DNA of 64,000 bases from Meiothermus sp. (GTDB taxonomy: Bacteria; Deinococcota; Deinococci; Deinococcales; Thermaceae): contig NZ_BPIJ01000001.1 in assembly GCF_026004055.1 (NCBI RefSeq), forward strand, positions 1,240,001 to 1,304,000. The letters run 5' to 3'. Numbering within the stretch: position 1 is the stretch's first letter; every line of letters starts with the position of its first letter. Shown here one piece after another: positions 46,292 through 56,800 of this stretch. The notes under the pieces were generated by a model. It searched no databases and was not told the origin of the DNA. It worked only from the letters and a program-made list of their open reading frames with translations. A program made the translations under genes and the position numbers.

Positions 46292-47431
46292 TTACCACAC
46301 TCCCCACAGCGCAAGGCCAAAGCCATCCTTGCGGTCTTGTTCGTTGTCGCTCACGGGCCTAAGCCAGCTTTCCAAGAGGTCGGCGGGGTTGCCATCCTCT
46401 ACCTCAAAGAAGTACACGCTGCCCGCCGGCACCATCCAGCGCACCGCCTTGGGCCGGTTTTGCCGCAGGTTCCAGCCGCTCACCGGTTCGCGCCGGCCCA
46501 CGGCTGCCGATACCAGTTTTAGCTTCACCTTGCTCAGGCCGCGCGGCAGGTGGAGCTCGCTCGAGCCCGACTTCTCAATCCAGCCGGGCTTCCAGCCTTG
46601 CTCAAAAAGCGCCGGGGTGGCCAGCACCAGCCGCACCTTAGCGCCCTTGCCCAGGCCGGCAAAGTGCTTTTTGATGGACTCCGGGCAGTCGAACCAGTAT
46701 TTCGAAAGACTCTCCTTCACCTTCACCGCCACCGGGCGCCGTTCACCCCCCAGGTGGCCGATGGGGGCTGGGTTTTCACCGTCGGGCAGCGAAAGCCGCA
46801 CCCGCAGGCTGGCAGGCCGGTAGTCCTCTGGGCTTTTTCCCATCTCCAAGGGCCGGTAGGCTACGCTAAAGAGCTGCCCTTCCCGGGCCTTGCCCTTTTG
46901 CGGGTCTATCGCCACGTGCACCCGGGTCTCGGTGGGCAGGCCCTGGATTTTCTCGGGCACGAAGGTCTCACCCAGGAGCCAGCGCTCCATGTCCTGCGCC
47001 GTCCAGAAGTTGTAGCCGCTCTCGGGTTTGACGTCTTGCGTAACCTGAAGGGGCTGTACACCCTCCGGCAGGTCGCAGCCCGCACCCTTCGGCTCCAGTG
47101 GGATGAAGGGGTGGAGCTTCATCACGTTGGGGTTGCCCCCAGCATCCCGATAAATCACCGCGTCACGTGGGGCAGGGAGCAGAATTTCGCTGCCGCGGGC
47201 CAAAAGAGGCCCACAAATCTGTAGGCCGTGAAGGTTCTCAAGCTGCTCTTGGTCAAAGCCTTTGCCCTTGGCCAGGCCGATCTGGGTGCGTACAAAGCCG
47301 GCTACCGTGCTGGGGAGGGGTAAGGGCAGGCTGCGGGCAGCGGTCTCGCTGCCGTCGGCGGCGCTGAAGGGCCGGCCATCGCGGAAGAGCAGGGGGCTTA
47401 GGGCGTGGATTTCAAGCACCCGTTCCGGCAT
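46292..47431 (-). CDS. cmr3: CRISPR type III-B RAMP protein Cmr3
   Basis: Cmr3 binds Cas10 and the 5' tag of the crRNA. The 379-residue protein opens ALSPLLFRDGRPFSAADGSETAARSLPLPLPSTVAGFVR, the family fingerprint, and contains TETRVHVAIDPQKGKAREGQLFSV and the C-terminal KDGFGLALWG. AAGGAGG lies 6 nt before the ATG. It overlaps cmr2 by 20 nt. Confidence 0.94.
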   Translation of the reverse strand: MPERVLEIHALSPLLFRDGRPFSAADGSETAARSLPLPLPSTVAGFVRTQIGLAKGKGFDQEQLENLHGLQICGPLLARGSEILLPAPRDAVIYRDAGGNPNVMKLHPFIPLEPKGAGCDLPEGVQPLQVTQDVKPESGYNFWTAQDMERWLLGETFVPEKIQGLPTETRVHVAIDPQKGKAREGQLFSVAYRPLEMGKSPEDYRPASLRVRLSLPDGENPAPIGHLGGERRPVAVKVKESLSKYWFDCPESIKKHFAGLGKGAKVRLVLATPALFEQGWKPGWIEKSGSSELHLPRGLSKVKLKLVSAAVGRREPVSGWNLRQNRPKAVRWMVPAGSVYFFEVEDGNPADLLESWLRPVSDNEQDRKDGFGLALWGVW

Positions 47432-48896
47432 GGGCTTCCTCCTTTATGCCGCTCAGGAAGCGGGCGATGATGAGCTGCTCCACAAAGGTCAGCAGTTCTT
47501 TGCGGTAGGTAGGCGTGTCGCTGGTGGGTGGGGGAATTTTCAGGTCGCGGGCTTCCTTGCGGGCCAAGACCCGTTGAGCCTCCTTGTAGAGGTAGTCGGC
47601 CCGCATATCGTCTTGCCACTCCAGCACCAACTTATGTAGCTCGTGGGCTAGGCCGCGGGTAATCTTGCGGTTTTGGTAGGCCTCGAGGAGTTCGTCCCAA
47701 GATAGCTCGTCCCAGCGCTGAACCACCGTTATCGGCGAGCCGCCCCGGGTGTGGAGGGCTACTGCCAGGGCATTGCGCCCTCCGTTTTTGGCGGCCTTTT
47801 CAGCGGCTCGAGCCCGCTCCAGGGAAAGCGAAAGCGGCTCCCGATAGTGCACAATGGCTATTCCCGCAGAGAGCGTCCCCTTCACCTGGTGCCGGAACGC
47901 TTCAGAAAGCTCCTTAGCGCATGCCACCGCCCGGTTCACCGGCAAAAAGGCCAACACATCGTCGCCGCCGGAGTAGACCATGAAGCCGCGGTACTTGGGA
48001 ACGATGGCCCGGGCTTTTTGGGCAAACCCGTCTAGGCTTTTGGAAAGCTGGCGGTGGGCCTCGGGGTCGTCCTGGCGGCTGATAAGCTCGCCCATGCGGT
48101 CGCCATCGGCTACCAGGATGGCCAAGTAGGGCTGGGGCTCCTGAATGTGGTCGTCGTCCTCGCCGTAGCGCTCATCGGGCTCCGCTTCCGGTTTCCAGGA
48201 GCGCCTGGCCATGGTGCGGGTGTCCACCACCTTGTCCGACTTTAGCGCCCCGTAGCAGCGCTTGAGCAGGGAGACAGCATCCAAATACTCGGTAGGCTTG
48301 ATGCGCAAGGGCCGGTAAGTACCTTCCTTTAGTTCGATGTTGGCCTCGCTCCAGTTGCGCGGGTCTATGACGGCAGCTCGAGCGGGATCCAGGACCGACT
48401 TGGGCACGCCATCGTCTTGCTGATGGGTAGGGCCAAAGTCGCGTAGCGCCTTACGCCCGGCCAATAGGCGCTCCACCGCCAGGCGGGCCTTGGGGTATTC
48501 ACTTTCTTTCACCAGGGGAACCCAGGCAGCGTAGAACTCGAGGAAGTGGTCTAGCTGCTCTTTGGCCCTGGCTTGGTCTATCTGACTCCGGTACTCCTGG
48601 GGCAGCTTGCCGATGGTGTCTTTCCAGAGCTGGTGCAGCTTTTCCTGAACCGCCTTTTTCGCGCCTTCAGCCAACCCCTTGGGGTCGCCCTCTGCCTGGG
48701 CCAGAATCTTGTTGGCCCCGTCGGCATCCTTGTCCGCGGGAAAGATGAGCTCGGCATCCTTGGAGGCCAGATGCTGCGCGGCTACCTTACTCAACTCCTG
48801 CAAAGTCTGCGACCCCGCGTACAGGTCAGCCGTGCGGCGCGCAGCGGCGATGAAGTCCTGCACGGGGCCGATGGAGATGGAGAGGAGGTAGCTCAT
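47412..48896 (-). CDS. cmr2: Cas10 (Cmr2) with GGDD cyclase motif and no HD domain
   Basis: Cas10 is the large subunit of the Cmr complex. The 494-residue protein begins directly at the first palm element (SISIGPVQDFIAAARRTADLYAGS). In HD-bearing Cmr2 proteins this motif is preceded by roughly 200 residues of HD nuclease. So the HD domain is absent rather than mutated. The cyclase palm is intact: LVADGDRMGELI at about 261 and VYSGGDDVLAF, with G310-G-D-D313. The protein should make cyclic oligoadenylates on target binding but should lack the DNase. The zinc-finger cysteines seen in some Cmr2 are also missing. Confidence 0.94.
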   Translation of the reverse strand: MSYLLSISIGPVQDFIAAARRTADLYAGSQTLQELSKVAAQHLASKDAELIFPADKDADGANKILAQAEGDPKGLAEGAKKAVQEKLHQLWKDTIGKLPQEYRSQIDQARAKEQLDHFLEFYAAWVPLVKESEYPKARLAVERLLAGRKALRDFGPTHQQDDGVPKSVLDPARAAVIDPRNWSEANIELKEGTYRPLRIKPTEYLDAVSLLKRCYGALKSDKVVDTRTMARRSWKPEAEPDERYGEDDDHIQEPQPYLAILVADGDRMGELISRQDDPEAHRQLSKSLDGFAQKARAIVPKYRGFMVYSGGDDVLAFLPVNRAVACAKELSEAFRHQVKGTLSAGIAIVHYREPLSLSLERARAAEKAAKNGGRNALAVALHTRGGSPITVVQRWDELSWDELLEAYQNRKITRGLAHELHKLVLEWQDDMRADYLYKEAQRVLARKEARDLKIPPPTSDTPTYRKELLTFVEQLIIARFLSGIKEEAHAGTGA

Positions 48897-50221
48897 AGGC
48901 GCACCTCCTTGTAACCCTCGGACTTCACAAACTCCACCAAAGCTTCTCGGATTGTCTTGGAGCCAAATTGCCCGAGTGGAGGAATCATTCCCCGCTGCTC
49001 AGGAGGAAGGTTTACGAGGGAACCTGTTACCTGTTGTATTTCCTCTCCAAATCTTAAAGTCAAGTTGCCAGCGTGCCAAACATTCGGAGAATCCAGAATC
49101 GCAATCAAGGGTTGGTAGCCATTTTCTGCTACTATGACCTTTGTAATAACTGGAGAGGCAAACCGAGTACCTAACTTAGAATTAGGCTGCGAATCAGGTG
49201 CATAGTTGGCCTCCAGGATAAAATCCTCGTCCTGAGGACCTTCTTCCTGGAAGTGAAAAACAATGGGCAGGCCCAAGTCGGCTCTAGGAAATCCCCTTAC
49301 CGGGTGCCCTGGCTTATGCTTCCAACCCACATTCGGAAACCACTCGCGAATAGTGTCCGGCTCTGGCCACCTCGACCGACCGAGTTTTGCAGGGTTCTTT
49401 GGATCAGAACCTGGGTTTCTAGCAAAATTCTTGCCTTGTCGGAATTTCTTATAGGTTTCTACCGCATGTTTCCACGCTTTGATAGCTGATTCTTTTGGTG
49501 TTCCCACAAGGCACACGATTGGGGCTCTTGTAAGCAGGCTATTTTCCCGATGGACCACTACCGGTTTGAGGACGTCCTGTAGTCTAGGTAAAGACCCCTC
49601 TATTAGCTCGAGGCTTCCGCAGCCCCTTCTGGTGCGGGCACCTATCCCTCCAAATTGCACCCACATCGCTACAGCCAACTCAACATCAGACTTAACCTCG
49701 TTCGGGAATGAGAGATGGAGGGTAAAGCTTACGCTTTCTTCCTTGAAACATTTGGATGGCGGTTCAACAACGGTGATCTCCCTAGTTTTCTTGTCCCTTC
49801 GAGCCTTTCCTTGAAAAGGAAACAACGCATACCCAGGGTAATCACCGAAATACGGGTAGGTCTTTAGTTCCGTTCCTCCACCTTTGCGTGGGTGGTGGTA
49901 AGTACAACAAGGGATTGGGTTTGACGCTGCCGCCTCCAGTATCCTTATGGAAACTTTGCCGGGCACGCTATCACTTCCCCAAATCTCAACTTCATGTCCA
50001 AATAAATCCTGGGCATTCGCGTACTGCGCCCCCGCCGTAGCCCGCCACCAAAACCGCAGGTGCCCCCGCACGCTCGCCGCCCGCACCGGGTTGGCCGGGT
50101 CTACCTCGCGGGGGTTGGCGCTCCCCCCAAACATGGGCGTAATGGTGCGGAGCTTTAGGATCCAGGTGGTCAGCTCGGGCTTTTTGAGCTCCGGGGGTGG
50201 AAGCGGAACCGCTCTAGGCAT
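48893..50221 (-). CDS. cmr1: CRISPR type III-B RAMP protein Cmr1
   Basis: Cmr1 lies at the end of the Cmr complex and helps capture target RNA. The 442-residue protein shows [38 protein letters not shown], which is the conserved start, and [20 protein letters not shown]. Its ATG lies inside the end of cas7 (8-nt overlap), which ties the type III-B cassette to the type I-C genes. GC content falls in the middle of the gene (about 48950-50000). Confidence 0.93.
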   Translation of the reverse strand: MPRAVPLPPPELKKPELTTWILKLRTITPMFGGSANPREVDPANPVRAASVRGHLRFWWRATAGAQYANAQDLFGHEVEIWGSDSVPGKVSIRILEAAASNPIPCCTYHHPRKGGGTELKTYPYFGDYPGYALFPFQGKARRDKKTREITVVEPPSKCFKEESVSFTLHLSFPNEVKSDVELAVAMWVQFGGIGARTRRGCGSLELIEGSLPRLQDVLKPVVVHRENSLLTRAPIVCLVGTPKESAIKAWKHAVETYKKFRQGKNFARNPGSDPKNPAKLGRSRWPEPDTIREWFPNVGWKHKPGHPVRGFPRADLGLPIVFHFQEEGPQDEDFILEANYAPDSQPNSKLGTRFASPVITKVIVAENGYQPLIAILDSPNVWHAGNLTLRFGEEIQQVTGSLVNLPPEQRGMIPPLGQFGSKTIREALVEFVKSEGYKEVRL

Positions 50222-51197
50222 GGGCGCCTCCCATCCAGGTGTCGAAGCGAGCTTCGTCCCAGGCGTCTAGCTCGAGCATCCGCACGCCCTTGGGCAGCTT
50301 GGCGGGGTCGGCCTTCACCTCGTAGTCGGCAAAACGGCGTGGGGGCTTGCCCTCGTCCAAAAGCCGGGCCGAGACCACCTGGCCCAAGTCCAGCAGGCGG
50401 TGCGCCGGGGCGCAGCCCAGCATGGCCTGGCGCTTGTTCTGCTCGGCGTTATTGGGGTCGGTGCCCACGTGCTGGAAGAGGTAGAGCCGGCGCGTTGCCA
50501 TATGCCCCTTGCTGGCGCTGCGGTCGTGCTCATACATGTTCAAAAGGGCCTCCACCAATAGCTTCAGGTCGGCCTCGCTGAAGCCGGTGCCCTGGGCCAG
50601 GTGGGCGCTGATGAAGCCCTTGGCCAGGTAAAGGCCGTAGGGCACCTGGCTCTTGCGGCCCATGGTGCGGAGCTTGTCCTCGGGCTGTTCTTTTTCCCAC
50701 TTCAGGTAGTCTTCCAGGGTCTTGGCGTTCTTGATGTCCTCGGCCACCGCCCCCCGGGTAATGCTGAATTCGGCGGGGAAGATGGGGTCTAGGCTACGGG
50801 CAAAGGTAAGCTGCACCGGCCCCCGCACCTGGCCGGCGTTGGCCCCGGTGCTCATCACCGCGCCAAAGGTGCGCACGTCAAAAAACTGCTCGCACATCCA
50901 GCGGCGGGCGGCTTCTACCTTGTCCTTGGTTTTGCTGCCAGTAAAGCCGCCGGTGCGCTCGTGGGCCTCGAAGATGGGCCGGTTGAGGTTGGTGCCGTGT
51001 TGCACAAAAATGGGAGCCCCGGCAGCCTGGGCGTAATTGCGCAGGCGCCGCTTGAGGGCCACGTCGCTCACCAGGCCGTGGCCGTCCTCGGGGTCGATGC
51101 GGGGGGCGTTGCCCGAGTCGGGGTCGCCGTTGGGGTTGCCGTCTTGCACATCAAAGAAAAGCAGGAACTCGTAGCGGTTTTGGATGGGCTGGGACAT
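50214..51197 (-). CDS. cas7: Type I-C Cascade backbone protein Cas7 (Csd2)
   Basis: Cas7c polymerises along the crRNA spacer. The 327-residue protein begins with [45 protein letters not shown], the Csd2 signature, and contains [26 protein letters not shown] and [14 protein letters not shown]. It follows cas8c with a 24-bp gap holding GGAG and is followed by cmr1 with an 8-nt overlap, whereas in a standard I-C operon cas4 would come next. Confidence 0.96.
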   Translation of the reverse strand: MSQPIQNRYEFLLFFDVQDGNPNGDPDSGNAPRIDPEDGHGLVSDVALKRRLRNYAQAAGAPIFVQHGTNLNRPIFEAHERTGGFTGSKTKDKVEAARRWMCEQFFDVRTFGAVMSTGANAGQVRGPVQLTFARSLDPIFPAEFSITRGAVAEDIKNAKTLEDYLKWEKEQPEDKLRTMGRKSQVPYGLYLAKGFISAHLAQGTGFSEADLKLLVEALLNMYEHDRSASKGHMATRRLYLFQHVGTDPNNAEQNKRQAMLGCAPAHRLLDLGQVVSARLLDEGKPPRRFADYEVKADPAKLPKGVRMLELDAWDEARFDTWMGGAHA

Positions 51198-51221
51198 GGA
51201 GTATCTCCTTTCGGGGTAGGG

Positions 51222-53093
51222 CTAGCCCTGGAAAAGGGGGCCTTGGGCGGTTTCGGGGCCGGAGGGTTTGTCGTCCTTTTTGACGCGGCTGGCTGCGAGC
51301 TGCTGGTAGTAGCCCAGGGCAAAAAGGCTTTGCTCTTCCAAGCTCAGGGTGCGGGGCAGGGTGGGGCCCAGGGCCTTCCAGACCTCGGCAAGCTGGGTGT
51401 GGAACCAGTAGGCTAGGCCGGGCGAGTCCTTGGCCATTTTGCTCAGGTGGTGCTGCGAGAGCCGCGTGAGGCGGCCCAGCACCATGGCCGGGGTGCTGCT
51501 GGCCGCGCCGTAGTAGCGTTGCACCACCCCGGCGTTGATATCGGACTCGGCGGAGGCCTCCTGAATCTGGGCCAGAAGGCACATCAAGCGGCCACAGTGG
51601 TAGGCCGGGCTGGGGTGGTTAGGGTCTAGCGCCATACCTATCGTTCCTCCTTTGCGGATGTGGTAAGCCTTCAAAAGCCCCATGCGGGCGTAGATGCGCC
51701 CCAGGGCGGCGGCGTCGGCTTTTTGTGCGCTGAGGGCCTCGCTAAAGGCCCCGGTCATCACCTCGGCGACGTGGGACTCCATGATGCGAGCCAAAGCCCC
51801 ATAGGGAATGGGCAGGCTGGGGTTCAAGGCCGCGCGCCAGAGGGGGACTTGCAGGGTTTTGATGGGCTTGAGGTAATCGTCGAAGTTTTGCTCGGGGGTC
51901 TTGGGGCGTTGGAGGTTCAGGAAGAGGCGGTTCAGGCCCGGCAGGCCGGCGGCCCGGTCACCGCTTCTGCGCACGATGGCCAGGTGCTCGAACCAGGTCT
52001 GTACGGCCGTGATGAACTCTTCCAGCGAACCCGTCTGCCAGTCGCGCACCATCACCCGCCCCGATGCCGGGCTCAGGGCTGCGGCGAAGAAGCGGGCGCC
52101 CTGCAGGCTGGGCGGGGCCTCGCCGGTTTTGAGGGCCTGGAGCACCCGGCGGGCGCGCTCCAAGGCCTGCAGTTCCTCGGCCTCGCCGCTGCTGGGGGCG
52201 AAGAGGTCGCGGAAGAAGTCGTCCTCCTCGGGGATGGCCCGGTCGTACCAGACCACCACCTTCATCTCGCCCAGGGTCTGGGCCCCTTCTAAAAGCGCGT
52301 CCAGCCCGGCCCGGTAGGCGGTGGCGGCCAGCTCCTCTACGGCGGCGTTCTCGCCTTGGGAGAAGCCATAGGACTCGAAGGCATCTTTGTCGTAGGTGAC
52401 CAAAGCGTGCCCGAAGGCGCTGCCGCCCAGCTTGGTGACCTTGGGGTGGGTAGAAGCGGGGGAAACCAGCTCCCCGGTGGCAAACGAGCGCATTCCCCCG
52501 GCGCTCTTTTGCGTTGGGAAGGCCTGGGTGCGGAACTGCCGCCACCAGTCGTGCCAGTCCGGAAAGTCCAGCACGCACCGCTCCTCTACGAAAAACGAGA
52601 CTTTGTCGGTGGGCTTGAGCTTATCGGGGCCTTTTTGCTGGGTCTGGGCCTCGAGCTTCTGCACAAACTGTGCCATCTGCGCTGGGTCGGAGAGGGCCTG
52701 GGCGATGGGCAAAAGCAGGGGCACCTGTTTCGCGGCGAGCTCGATGAGCAACCGGAAGGTCTTCTGCTTTTGCAGGTTTTTGGCCTGCTCCTCGGGGTTT
52801 TTGATGTTCCCGTTCCTATCCCGCTCGGCCAGGCCGAACACCACCGCGCAGGTGTCGGCCAGGAAGTGGGCGGCCTGCTCGGCGGGGTGCCCCATGGCCC
52901 TGAGCGCGTTGGGCATGGCGATCATCTCGGGCTGGGAGAGGTCGGGGGCGGGTTTGGCCTGATTTAGTGGTATGAGCTCGGTGAAGGCCCCCTGAGGGCT
53001 CACCCCCACCAGCCAGCGGATTTCCTTTTGGGTAAAGCCGGGCTCCGTGCCCAGGCCCTTCTGCCGGGCGTACTCCACCAGCGGCGTAAGCAT
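51222..53093 (-). CDS. cas8c: Type I-C Cascade large subunit Cas8c (Csd1)
   Basis: Cas8c recognises the PAM and recruits Cas3. The 623-residue protein matches Csd1: [14 protein letters not shown] at the N-terminus, [62 protein letters not shown], then the small-subunit-like C-terminal third with [26 protein letters not shown]. In I-C an internal start within cas8c can give the small subunit Cas11c; I did not fix its position here. It starts on the stop codon of cas5 (1-nt overlap). Confidence 0.95.
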   Translation of the reverse strand: MLTPLVEYARQKGLGTEPGFTQKEIRWLVGVSPQGAFTELIPLNQAKPAPDLSQPEMIAMPNALRAMGHPAEQAAHFLADTCAVVFGLAERDRNGNIKNPEEQAKNLQKQKTFRLLIELAAKQVPLLLPIAQALSDPAQMAQFVQKLEAQTQQKGPDKLKPTDKVSFFVEERCVLDFPDWHDWWRQFRTQAFPTQKSAGGMRSFATGELVSPASTHPKVTKLGGSAFGHALVTYDKDAFESYGFSQGENAAVEELAATAYRAGLDALLEGAQTLGEMKVVVWYDRAIPEEDDFFRDLFAPSSGEAEELQALERARRVLQALKTGEAPPSLQGARFFAAALSPASGRVMVRDWQTGSLEEFITAVQTWFEHLAIVRRSGDRAAGLPGLNRLFLNLQRPKTPEQNFDDYLKPIKTLQVPLWRAALNPSLPIPYGALARIMESHVAEVMTGAFSEALSAQKADAAALGRIYARMGLLKAYHIRKGGTIGMALDPNHPSPAYHCGRLMCLLAQIQEASAESDINAGVVQRYYGAASSTPAMVLGRLTRLSQHHLSKMAKDSPGLAYWFHTQLAEVWKALGPTLPRTLSLEEQSLFALGYYQQLAASRVKKDDKPSGPETAQGPLFQG

Positions 53094-53836
53094 CAGCCCA
53101 CCCCCTTCCGCACCCGCTCGCTTTCGTAGGGGGGCACCTCGAGCACCCCTTCCACCACCTCGGCCTCAAAGAGGCTCACGCTGGGCTTCTCGCCCCTGTC
53201 GGGGCGGAGCGGGGCCCCTGGCCTAGAAAGGTCGAAGACGTCGTAGAGCATCCAGCCGATTTTTTCGCTGTAGGGTACGGGCTTGGCCTCCTCGCCCTCC
53301 ACCAGCCGGAAATACCCGCTAAACTCGCGGCAGCCTAGGTAGGGCTGGTAGATGCACTGCCCGGCCCGGGCCCGGCGCTCAAAGCTGTGCTCGATCTTCT
53401 GGCGCAGGGCGTGGTCTTCGCGGTAGAGCACCGCGTGGGCGGTCAGGCGGTAGCGCACGTCCTTGAGGGCCATGGTCTGGCGCTGGGTACGGCCTTTGGT
53501 GTCCTGGCCGGTGTCGTCTTTGGTGGCATCGGCAAATAGGGGCTCGAAGGTGCTGGGGTTCCTCATCCAGCCCTGGACGTTGCGCAGGCTCACCTTCTCC
53601 TTCACCTCGTTGCGCATCAGGGCGATGTAGCGCACCGGCCGCAGCACCTCGATGCGCTCAATTTGCCAGTACAAGAGGGGTTTTTTGCTTTGGGGATCAA
53701 AGTCTAGGTAGATGGCGTCGAAGATGCCTCGCGCGGCGCTGGGGGTGATGACGGGGTAGCTGAAGCGCTCCACCTTGAACTCGGGCCGGGTAAAGCAGGC
53801 CAGCTCGCCCCAGACTTCCAGGCTAAAACTTCGCAT
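53093..53836 (-). CDS. cas5c: Type I-C crRNA endonuclease Cas5c (Cas5d)
   Basis: In type I-C, Cas5 replaces Cas6 and cuts pre-crRNA at the repeat hairpin. The 247-residue protein starts [45 protein letters not shown], with Y43 in the place of the catalytic tyrosine region, followed by [14 protein letters not shown] and [22 protein letters not shown] is 6 nt before the ATG at 53836. The same processing must supply crRNAs to the Cmr complex because no Cas6 gene is in the window. Confidence 0.94.
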   Translation of the reverse strand: MRSFSLEVWGELACFTRPEFKVERFSYPVITPSAARGIFDAIYLDFDPQSKKPLLYWQIERIEVLRPVRYIALMRNEVKEKVSLRNVQGWMRNPSTFEPLFADATKDDTGQDTKGRTQRQTMALKDVRYRLTAHAVLYREDHALRQKIEHSFERRARAGQCIYQPYLGCREFSGYFRLVEGEEAKPVPYSEKIGWMLYDVFDLSRPGAPLRPDRGEKPSVSLFEAEVVEGVLEVPPYESERVRKGVG

Positions 53837-53890
53837 GGTTCCTCCTCTCACTTGGGCTGCAACTTATCAAAATGCCGAAGCACGGCCGGT

Positions 53891-56800
53891 TTATATGACC
53901 AACCCCACCCCACACCCCTCCTCCGGCGTGAAGCCCAGCTTGGGGCTATAGAGGGCTTCGTCCGGGCACAAGTACCAGTCCGGGGCCTCGCCCCGCCCGT
54001 AGCGCAGGAAGACGCTCTCGAGGAAGGCGGGCGGCCCTCCTTTGGGCAGGAAGTAGGGCACTGCATAGGGCCGGGCCCGTTGAACCCAGTCGGCGGCGAT
54101 GCCCCGGTCGCGCGCCTCTTGCATAAGGGCCTTGGCCTCGTCGTTGTAGGGCACCACCACGTTCACCGCAGGCGACTCGATGATGCGGTAGCGGCGGGCG
54201 AGCTCGGCGTAGTTTTGGGTCAGGATGAAGCCCTCGATCTCCGGGTCGCTCACACTTTGCAGACCATAGAGGCTCTGGTAGTAGCGGCGGAAGGTATCGG
54301 GGGTGAGCTCGAGCGGCCCTTCGGCCTGCAAGGCCCGGGTGAGCTTGGCGGCCTGGGCGTAGGCTTGGTCGGGGTAGCCCTCGTCCTCAGGTATAAAGAC
54401 CACCAGCTGCCCCTCTTTGCGCAGGCCGTGCCGGTTGACCCGGCCCGCGGTCTGGGCGATGGCCTCCAAGGGCCCCAAGGCCCGGTAGCCCACGGGGAAG
54501 TCGAGCTCCACCCCGGCCTCCACCACCTGGGTGGCAATCAGGCGACAGGGGCGGCCTTCGTCGAGCCGGGTCTGCACCTCCCCCAGCACCTTTAGCCGGT
54601 GGGCCGGGCACAGCGCGGTGGACAGGTGGAAGAGCCCCTCCAGGCCCTGCGCCTCGGCCAGGCGGAAAAGGGCGTGGGCCTGCCGCTTGAGGTTCAGCAC
54701 CACCAGAGCCTGGGGGTCGGCCTCGAGCAGTGTCAGCAGATAGGGGAAGGGGGTGGGGTTCTTGAGCCACCAGTCCACCCCCACCCGCTGGCTCTGCTGA
54801 AAGAGCACCCTGGGCTCAGGGGCTATCTCTACCGGTTGCCAGCCCTGGGGCTCATTTTTCCTTATCTCGGCGTCCAGGGCGTCGAAGGCGGGCTGGGTGG
54901 CGGTAGCAAAGACCACCACCACGCCGTACTTCTCGCCGGCCAGATGCGAGAGGGTTTTGAGGGTGGGCAGGGCCAGGTGGGTGGGGAGGGTCTGCACCTC
55001 GTCGAACAAGAGCACGCTTCCGGCCAGGTTGTGCAGCTTGCGGCAGGCCCCGGGGCGGTTGGCGTGCAGGCTTTCTAAAAGCTGCACATGGGTGGTGAGC
55101 ACAACCGGGGCCTCCCAGTTTTCGCTCAGGAGGCGGCGCTCGAGCTCAGCGACATCCTGCTCGTCCGAAAGCTCCTTACGCAGCGGGCGATAGGCCAGGC
55201 TGTGGTCTTCCAGGATGTAGTGTGGGCCAAAATCGGCGAACAGGGCGCGGTAGATTTTGGCGGTCTGGTCGAGGATGGAAAGGTACGGAAGCACCACCAC
55301 GATGCGCCGTATGCGCGGGTCACGCAGGGCCCGCCTCAGGGCGAAGCGCAGCATGGCCAGGGTCTTGCCAAGCCCGGTGGGGGCGGTGAGGGTAAAAAGG
55401 CGTTCGGGGTGCTTTGCAGCCTCGGCAGCGGCGTCGGAAAGTGCCTTGCGCAAGGCCCGGACTTTTGCGGGAATCCGCTCTTCCCGCTCCAGCTTCTCCA
55501 AATGGGCCTCGAGCCGCTCCAGCGCTTTTTCGGCCTGTAAGGGGGGTGCAGAAGGGCGCACCTCTCCCCGCATGTGCCGCTCGGTGTCCAGGAAGTCGGC
55601 GTCTACCAGGGCCGAGAAGAGCATGCGGGTATCCAACATGGCGGCAGCGCTCTGGGCTATGGGAATTTGCGCTTGGCTAGGGGGCGGTAGCTCCAGGCCA
55701 TCGGCCCGGAAGCGCTCTTTGAGTACAGAAAGGTTGGCCTCGCTCAGGCGCAGCTCGGGTGGAAAGCCCTGGCCGTCCTCCCGGAGCTTCATCTCCTTGA
55801 GGCTCTCCTTGGCCCCACTCTGGAGCCCAATGTGGTGCCCCTGAATGGCCAGCGCCACCTCGGGTAGGCGGTACTCGAACAGCGCTACGTGCGCCCCCGC
55901 CGACCAGTGGTCGAGACCCTTTTCTTTGCCCTCCAGTCGGCGTTGGAAAGGGTCGCCGTACTTGCCCAGGTCGTGCAAAAGCCCGCTCAGGCGCCCCTTC
56001 TCCGACTCCCCAAAGGGGTCGGCTTTTTCTGCGGCCCGCCGGGCGACCTCGGCTGCGTGCTCGCGCATGGGCTGCCAGCGGGCAGGGTCTGGGTGGGTGT
56101 GGGCCCAGTAGGTTTTGGGGGAAGCCAGGCTTTGTACGTCGTACTGCGCCAACAACTGCCGGGCCTCGGCCAGCCAGGCTTGGCGCAGGCTGGGGGGCTC
56201 CAGCACCTCCACCCGGGGCCCCCAGCTTTGGATCCAAGGTAGCAGCTCGAGGGGGAATCCATCGCTGTCGGTGCCTACGGTAATTTCAACGAGAGTGCTG
56301 CCACCCTCAAGCTGCTCCACAATCTGAAGGTTGGGGTAACCCCCCTCGCGGATGCGCTCGCTGGCCTCCGGGCTAAAGCGCAGCCGCACCTTGAGCGGCT
56401 TCTCGCCGCCCACAATGCCCCAGGCCGACGAAAGGTAGGCCGTGGGGTCGAAGTCGTCGGGGATGGTGTAGAAAATGTCCAGCAGGCGCGGGCGCTGGAT
56501 GCGCTCGAGCTTGTAGGTTTTTAGGTTCTCGCTGTAGTGAATGCCCCGGCCATAGAGCCGGTCTTTGCCGATGATGTAGACGGCCATATTGGCCCGCGAG
56601 ACCTCGATGAAGTAGGTCTCGAGTTCTACCCGGATGGTTCGGCTCTGGGGGATGCGGTACTCGAAAGCCACCACCCGGCGAAGGAGCCAGCCCTGGGTAA
56701 GGGTCTCGAGGTTGGCCCCACTCAGGCTGGGGGGCCGCTGGTGCAGGGCCTCGGTGCTCTTCTGGGCGAGGGCCTTGAGGGGCTCGGGTAGGTTCTTGGC

